Shown here piece after piece: positions 50,774 to 54,095 of a stretch of 54,095 nt of DNA. The notes below the pieces were generated by a model. The model was not told the DNA's origin. It worked only from the letters and a program-made list of their open reading frames with translations, and did not search any database. Position numbers and translations under genes: made by a program. Numbering within the stretch: the first letter of the stretch is position 1; each line of letters opens with the position of its first letter. Source of the stretch: Pseudonocardia xinjiangensis (lineage in GTDB: Bacteria; Actinomycetota; Actinomycetes; Mycobacteriales; Pseudonocardiaceae); NCBI RefSeq assembly GCF_012911925.1, contig NZ_JAAXKY010000034.1, positions 1 through 54,095 on the forward strand, written 5' to 3'.

Positions 50774-51496
50774 TCAGTAGCCCCCGGAGCCGCCGGAGGA
50801 GGACTGCTGCTGTCCGCTGCCGGATCCCGGCTGGGTGCCCGCTGCCGCCGGCTCCTGCGTGGCCGCGGTCTTGCCGCCCTTCGGGTTCACCGCGAACCAG
50901 GTGCCGCCCACGCCCTGACCCTTGATGTCGCCGGGCTGCTGGTCCTTGGAGAAGTAGTAGATCGGCCAGCCGGCGATGGTCACCTGGCAGGTGCCGTCGG
51001 GACGCTCGACGTAGCCGACGGTCTTGGCGTCGAGACCGACGGTGTAGATGTCACCGGGGGACTTCACCAGCAGCGGCGGCCAGGTCGTCGCGCAGTCGCC
51101 CGTGCAGTTCGACTTCGACGGCTTCGCGGTGTCCTTGTCGAAGCGGTACAGGGTCATGCCGGAGCTGTCGCTGACGTACGGGCCGATCTGGGTGTTCGCG
51201 ATCACCTGCAGCTGGATCGTGTTCGACGCGTGGTCGGTCGGCGGGGTGATCGCCGCGGTCGACGCCCCGGTGTAGATCTTGACCTTGCCCTGGGTGCGGG
51301 TGATGGTGGGTGCCTCGGTGGCGATGACCTGTCCGAACTGCTGCTGCGTCTGGTCCGGTGCCTGCTGCTCGGCGGAGGGCGGTGCGGCCGCTGCCGGCAG
51401 TGCAGCGGGCGGGGCGGCCGCGGTGCCGCAGGCAGCCAGCGCCGCGAGGCCCACGGCGGCGATGACGGCATGCCGGGCGACGGAGCGGAGCATCAT
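50774..51496 (-). CDS. secreted-repeat lipoprotein (Yx4D family)
   Basis: 240 residues. Signal peptide with lipobox LAAC (Cys23), then an Ala/Pro/Gln linker and two copies of the secreted-repeat domain: LYRFDKDTAKPSKSNCTGDC with ATTWPP (about 116-140), and a second YYFSKDQQPGDI with GTWFAV lacking the cysteines. The C-terminal 45 residues are Gly/Ser/Gln rich. The domain recalls Streptomyces lipoproteins tied to ECF sigma genes. A promoter of the ECF type found in front of the divergent sigma gene lies upstream. Confidence 0.85.
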   Translation of the reverse strand: MMLRSVARHAVIAAVGLAALAACGTAAAPPAALPAAAAPPSAEQQAPDQTQQQFGQVIATEAPTITRTQGKVKIYTGASTAAITPPTDHASNTIQLQVIANTQIGPYVSDSSGMTLYRFDKDTAKPSKSNCTGDCATTWPPLLVKSPGDIYTVGLDAKTVGYVERPDGTCQVTIAGWPIYYFSKDQQPGDIKGQGVGGTWFAVNPKGGKTAATQEPAAAGTQPGSGSGQQQSSSGGSGGY

Positions 51497-51551
51497 GGTG
51501 AGTTCCTCGGGGAGATCTGCGGGCCGGTCGCTCCGACCCGTTCGGAGTAAC

Positions 51552-51579
51552 ACACGGATCCGTGCCGCATTGCGGTTCC
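51552..51579 (-). promoter_or_regulatory. ECF (SigL-type) promoter for the lipoprotein
   Basis: On the minus strand GGAACC (51579-51574), 17 bases, CGTGT (51556-51552). It matches the TGAACC-N16/17-CGTGT form known for M. tuberculosis SigL at all but the first base. The lipoprotein ATG is 56 bases downstream. Confidence 0.62.
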
Positions 51580-51730
51580 GGCATTCGGGGTGATCCATGA
51601 CACCCCTCGGAGAACGAACCGGCCTGCACCCGAGGACGTATTCCATGGAAGGTCGGGAGTTCGGTGTGCCGTAGCCCGTCTGCGGCTCTCCGGCGATGGA
51701 TGAGCCTCCGAAGATCCGGCAAAGAAGATT

Positions 51731-51757
51731 TGAACCTCACCGCCGTAGGCGACGTGT
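51731..51757 (+). promoter_or_regulatory. ECF (SigL-type) promoter for the sigma/anti-sigma operon
   Basis: TGAACC (51731-51736), exactly 16 bases, CGTGT (51753-51757), identical to the consensus of SigL-type promoters. It would give an untranslated leader of about 220 bases. The 487-base gap 51497-51983 holds this promoter, its divergent partner, and a Pro/Arg-rich short frame (51808-51996) that I do not call. Confidence 0.68.
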
Positions 51758-51983
51758 GGGGGGTGGCCGGTGCTCCGGTCCCAGTTCCGAGTTGAGGGGT
51801 TCGATCCATGACGAGGCTCCCGGCGCCCACCCCGGCCGCGCCGCCCGTCCCGGCCGCCGCCGGCGTTCGACGAAGACGCCACCACCCTCCAGATCCCCCG
51901 GGTGGGCGGACGAACATCACGATGGCCGTCGGTACGACGTGCGGGGTACCCACGTCGTGGGTGGCGGGGAAAGGGACACGTGC

Positions 51984-52529
51984 GTGGTCGGGATGAGGAC
52001 GAGGCGGCCGGTGGGAGCCGACGAGGCACTCGTGCGGTCCCTGTTCGACGAGCACGGGAAGGCGATGCTCGCGTATGCCACGAGGCTCACCAATGACCGC
52101 GCCGCCGCCGAGGACATCGTCCAGGAGGCTCTCGTGAGAGCGTGGCGCAATCCGGACGTCCTGGTGAACGGGAAGGGCTCGGTGCGCGGCTGGTTGCTGA
52201 CCGTGGTCCGCAACATCGTCACGGACCGGGTGCGGGCACGCAACGCGCGGCCCGCCGAGGTGGCCGAGTCACCCACCACGGGTCCTGTCGAGAGGGATCA
52301 CGCGGACCGCGTGGTCGACAGCATGGTGGTGCTCGACGTGCTCGGACGGCTCTCCGTCGAGCACCGGGAGGTGCTCGAGCAGGTGTACCTCCAGGGCCGG
52401 TCGGTCGACGAGACCGCGAAGGAGCTGGGCATCCCGGCAGGCACCGTGAAGTCCCGATCGCATTACGCGCTGAGGGCACTGCGCCAGATGTTTCCCGAAC
52501 GGCGGCTAGGGATGGAAGGAGCAGCCTGA
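51984..52529 (+). CDS. sigL: ECF RNA polymerase sigma factor, SigL-like
   Basis: 181 residues. Region 2 runs LVRSLFDEHGKAMLAYATRL to EDIVQEALVRAWRNPDV, and region 4 has LDVLGRLSVEHREVLEQVYL then VDETAKELGIPAGTVKSRSH. This resembles SigL (Rv0735). The GTG at 51984 has AAGGGA upstream; the ATG at 51993 is an alternative. TGATG overlap with the anti-sigma gene implies coupled synthesis. In mycobacteria SigL controls envelope and secreted proteins. Confidence 0.87.
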   Translation: MVGMRTRRPVGADEALVRSLFDEHGKAMLAYATRLTNDRAAAEDIVQEALVRAWRNPDVLVNGKGSVRGWLLTVVRNIVTDRVRARNARPAEVAESPTTGPVERDHADRVVDSMVVLDVLGRLSVEHREVLEQVYLQGRSVDETAKELGIPAGTVKSRSHYALRALRQMFPERRLGMEGAA

Positions 52530-53248
52530 TGAGTGCGGAGCGTGACCATGCGGACGTCGATTCCTACGTCGCCGACGAACTGACCCCGGACGAGATCCGG
52601 GCCGTCGAGGAACACCTCGAGACGTGCACCGAGTGCCGGGAGGAGGCGGCCGTGCTCCGGGAACTCCAACAGCTATTGGCGGACATGCCGCCCGAGGTGC
52701 TGCTCGACGGACCTCCGGATGACGCGGACCTCCTGCTGCAACGCACCCTCCGGCAGGTGAGAACCGAGTCATCAGCGGCAGAGGGCAAGCGCAGACACCT
52801 GGCCGCCGCGGCCGCCGCGGCCGTGGCGGCCGTCGCGCTTGTCGGGGGTGTACTCGTCGGTCGCGTCACCCTGGGCGAGCAGACGGTCATCGCCGCGGCA
52901 CCGCCCGCCTCCACCACCCAGCCGGCTGCGCCGGTCCAGGCCGGCATCCGGTACGCGAGCGCGCTCGATCCCGGCACCGGCGCACGGTTGACGGCCGCGA
53001 TCACGCCGGCAGCCGGATGGGTGCGGGTCAACGTGGCGGTCACCGGCATACCGGCTGGGGAGCGCTGTCAGCTGATCGTCATCGGCAAGGACGGCAGCAG
53101 GGAGATGGCGGGCGGGTGGCTCGTGTCCGCGCAGAGCGCCACCGGAGGCACCACGCTCGACGGGTCGGCGTTGATCGCTCCCGACGACGTCGCGGGAGTG
53201 GCCGTCCAGAACACCGCCGGGAAGCAGTTCGTCGAGGCGAAGGTCTGA
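52529..53248 (+). CDS. rslA: zinc-binding transmembrane anti-sigma factor, RslA-like
   Basis: 239 residues. The zinc-finger anti-sigma (ZAS) motif is H29xxxC33xxC36 in EEHLETCTECREEA, followed by a linker, one membrane helix (about 90-112, AAVAAVALVGGVLVGRVTL) and an extracytoplasmic C-terminal domain (VNVAVTGIPAGERCQLIVIG) of the anti-sigma-K/RskA type. It holds the sigma factor until an oxidative or proteolytic signal. It overlaps the sigma stop by one base. Confidence 0.9.
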   Translation: MSAERDHADVDSYVADELTPDEIRAVEEHLETCTECREEAAVLRELQQLLADMPPEVLLDGPPDDADLLLQRTLRQVRTESSAAEGKRRHLAAAAAAAVAAVALVGGVLVGRVTLGEQTVIAAAPPASTTQPAAPVQAGIRYASALDPGTGARLTAAITPAAGWVRVNVAVTGIPAGERCQLIVIGKDGSREMAGGWLVSAQSATGGTTLDGSALIAPDDVAGVAVQNTAGKQFVEAKV

Positions 53249-53255
53249 CCGGCAC

Positions 53256-53738
53256 ATGACGACGGATCGGCCCTTCGTGCCCGAGGGATTCACGGTCCCG
53301 CGGGAGCTTCTCGCCCCGCGGTTCCGGTTGGAGCCCCTCGGGCCGGAGCACAACGAGGCCGATCTCGCCGCCTGGACCAGCAGCATCGAGCACATCCGGG
53401 CCACGCCGGGGTTCGCGGGCCGGGACTGGCCTCCGGCCACCGGCATGACCCCGGAGGCGAATCTCGCCGACCTGCGCGGTCACGCGCAGGACTTCGCCCG
53501 GCGCAGTGGTTTCACCTACACCGTCATCGAGCCCGCCGGTGGTGACGTGATCGGGTGCGTCTACATCTACCCCGCGCGCGGAGCCGACTTCGACACCGTG
53601 GTGCGCTGCTGGGTGCGGGCCGACCGGGCCGAGCTGGATCACCCCTTGTACGAGGCCGTGGCGCACTGGATCGCCGCGGACTGGCCGCTGGGACGGATCG
53701 ACTTCCCGGGGCGCCCCCACCCGTCCGGGCGCTCGTAA
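53256..53738 (+). CDS. GNAT-like N-acetyltransferase, short form
   Basis: 160 residues. VPEGFTVPRELLAPRFRLEP, LGPEHNEADLAAWTSSIEHI and DVIGCVYIYPARGADFDTVV are conserved features of an actinobacterial family labelled N-acetyltransferase. The canonical R/QxxGxG/A acetyl-CoA loop is missing: WVRADRAELDHPLYEAVAHW occupies that place. Enzyme activity is doubtful. It begins eight bases after the anti-sigma gene and could be the third gene of the operon. Confidence 0.78.
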   Translation: MTTDRPFVPEGFTVPRELLAPRFRLEPLGPEHNEADLAAWTSSIEHIRATPGFAGRDWPPATGMTPEANLADLRGHAQDFARRSGFTYTVIEPAGGDVIGCVYIYPARGADFDTVVRCWVRADRAELDHPLYEAVAHWIAADWPLGRIDFPGRPHPSGRS

Positions 53739-53944
53739 TGGTCCCGGGACGAATCGCTTCGGTGAGATTCCGGACGCATTCGTAGATCAGGTCGTCGAGT
53801 ACGCGCGCATCGATTGGGTGACGCCGTTGCGGCCCGCAACGTCCGGTTCTAACATCCCTTCACCTGCGCCGGGGTGAGTAATTGCCGGATCAGACGGCGT
53901 AGGCAGTTCTCCGTTGTCCTCAGCCGCAGAGAAATGGATCCGAC

Positions 53945-53961
53945 GGCCGCCCGAGGCGGCC
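53945..53961. other. short GC hairpin in upstream region
   Basis: GGCCGCC-CGA-GGCGGCC is a perfect 7-bp stem with a three-base loop, 43 bases before the last start codon. Role unknown. The rest of 53739-54003 has no convincing gene. Confidence 0.3.
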
Positions 53962-54003
53962 CGAATGGGTGATCCCGGCTTCTCGGAAGAGCAGGAGATC
54001 CAC

Positions 54004-54095
54004 ATGACCACACCGGATGAGACGGGCGCCGCGAGAACCGGGGTCGACCCTCGGGCTGGGCAGGGCGGGCTGCCGGAGCAGGGAGCCCCCTGCCT
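54004..54095 (+). CDS. start of an unidentified gene, truncated by window edge
   Basis: ATG at 54004 with AGGAG nine bases before it. Only 30 codons are visible (MTTPDETGAARTGVDPRAG, then GLPEQGAPC), hydrophilic and probably disordered. The family cannot be assigned. The frame stays open to the edge. Confidence 0.5.
   Translation, partial: MTTPDETGAARTGVDPRAGQGGLPEQGAPC

Noticed and set aside
48772..50925. 717-codon plus-strand frame
   Set aside because: It runs through parts of HxlR, RsbW-like and heptad-repeat genes in the wrong frame; composition is Pro/Arg/Thr without any domain.
51808..51996. 62-codon Pro/Arg-rich frame in the sigma operon leader
   Set aside because: It has a passable GAGGGG site and ends over the sigma start, but its composition is not protein-like. 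A coupling role cannot be excluded.

Overview
The window is very GC-rich, densely coded actinobacterial chromosome, most like Pseudonocardia or a close relative in the Pseudonocardiaceae. That placement rests on codon bias, gene families and synteny, not on a database search. The left third (about 1-16200) follows the Mycobacterium tuberculosis Rv0981-Rv0996 neighbourhood: sepX-like gene, rimJ-like acetyltransferase, glp/moeA, galU, 5-formyltetrahydrofolate cyclo-ligase, the FmdB/Ruc zinc-ribbon chaperone, mscL, moaB, then pepD (HtrA protease), mprB and mprA. Between moaB and pepD sits an extra block (7454-12400): a zinc-ribbon-containing sugar epimerase, a two-component system, a GT2 glycosyltransferase, a TIGR04282-type nucleotidyl/glycosyltransferase-like protein and a SAM methyltransferase.

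16200-20740 holds an alpha/beta-hydrolase lacking its nucleophilic serine, a TetR-controlled DrrAB-like ABC exporter with a nested-palindrome operator, a SIR2 deacylase and a tRNA-Arg(CCT). Immediately after the tRNA comes an accessory, partly decaying stretch (20740-30450): an MFS exporter with two lesions, an SDR with an in-frame TAG, a 56-bp remnant of a second glycosidase-like gene, and small regulator/enzyme pairs (TetR, HxlR/NmrA, GNATs, CPBP-like, VOC). dnaE (30605-34168) marks the return to core sequence.

34200-43370 carries regulators beside enzymes: a WYL regulator, an aldo-keto reductase divergent from an AraC regulator, a YtrA-type GntR plus ABC operon bracketed by two copies of a 55-bp palindromic element whose loop is inverted between the copies, a TetR and an SDR. 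43600-46070 is an organosulfur module: SfnG dimethylsulfone monooxygenase, a 20-codon leader peptide ending in Gly-Cys-Arg, and a DszC/SfnB-like flavin oxidoreductase. 46089-49150 is a three-gene oxidoreductase operon divergent from an HxlR regulator.

The right end has an RsbW-like ATPase, a protein with two blocks of six RD/DR heptads, and a SigL/RslA-like ECF sigma/anti-sigma operon divergent from a secreted-repeat lipoprotein. Promoters matching the same ECF-type consensus precede both sides, which suggests a self-contained regulon. I see no CRISPR array, transposase, phage gene or rRNA gene.
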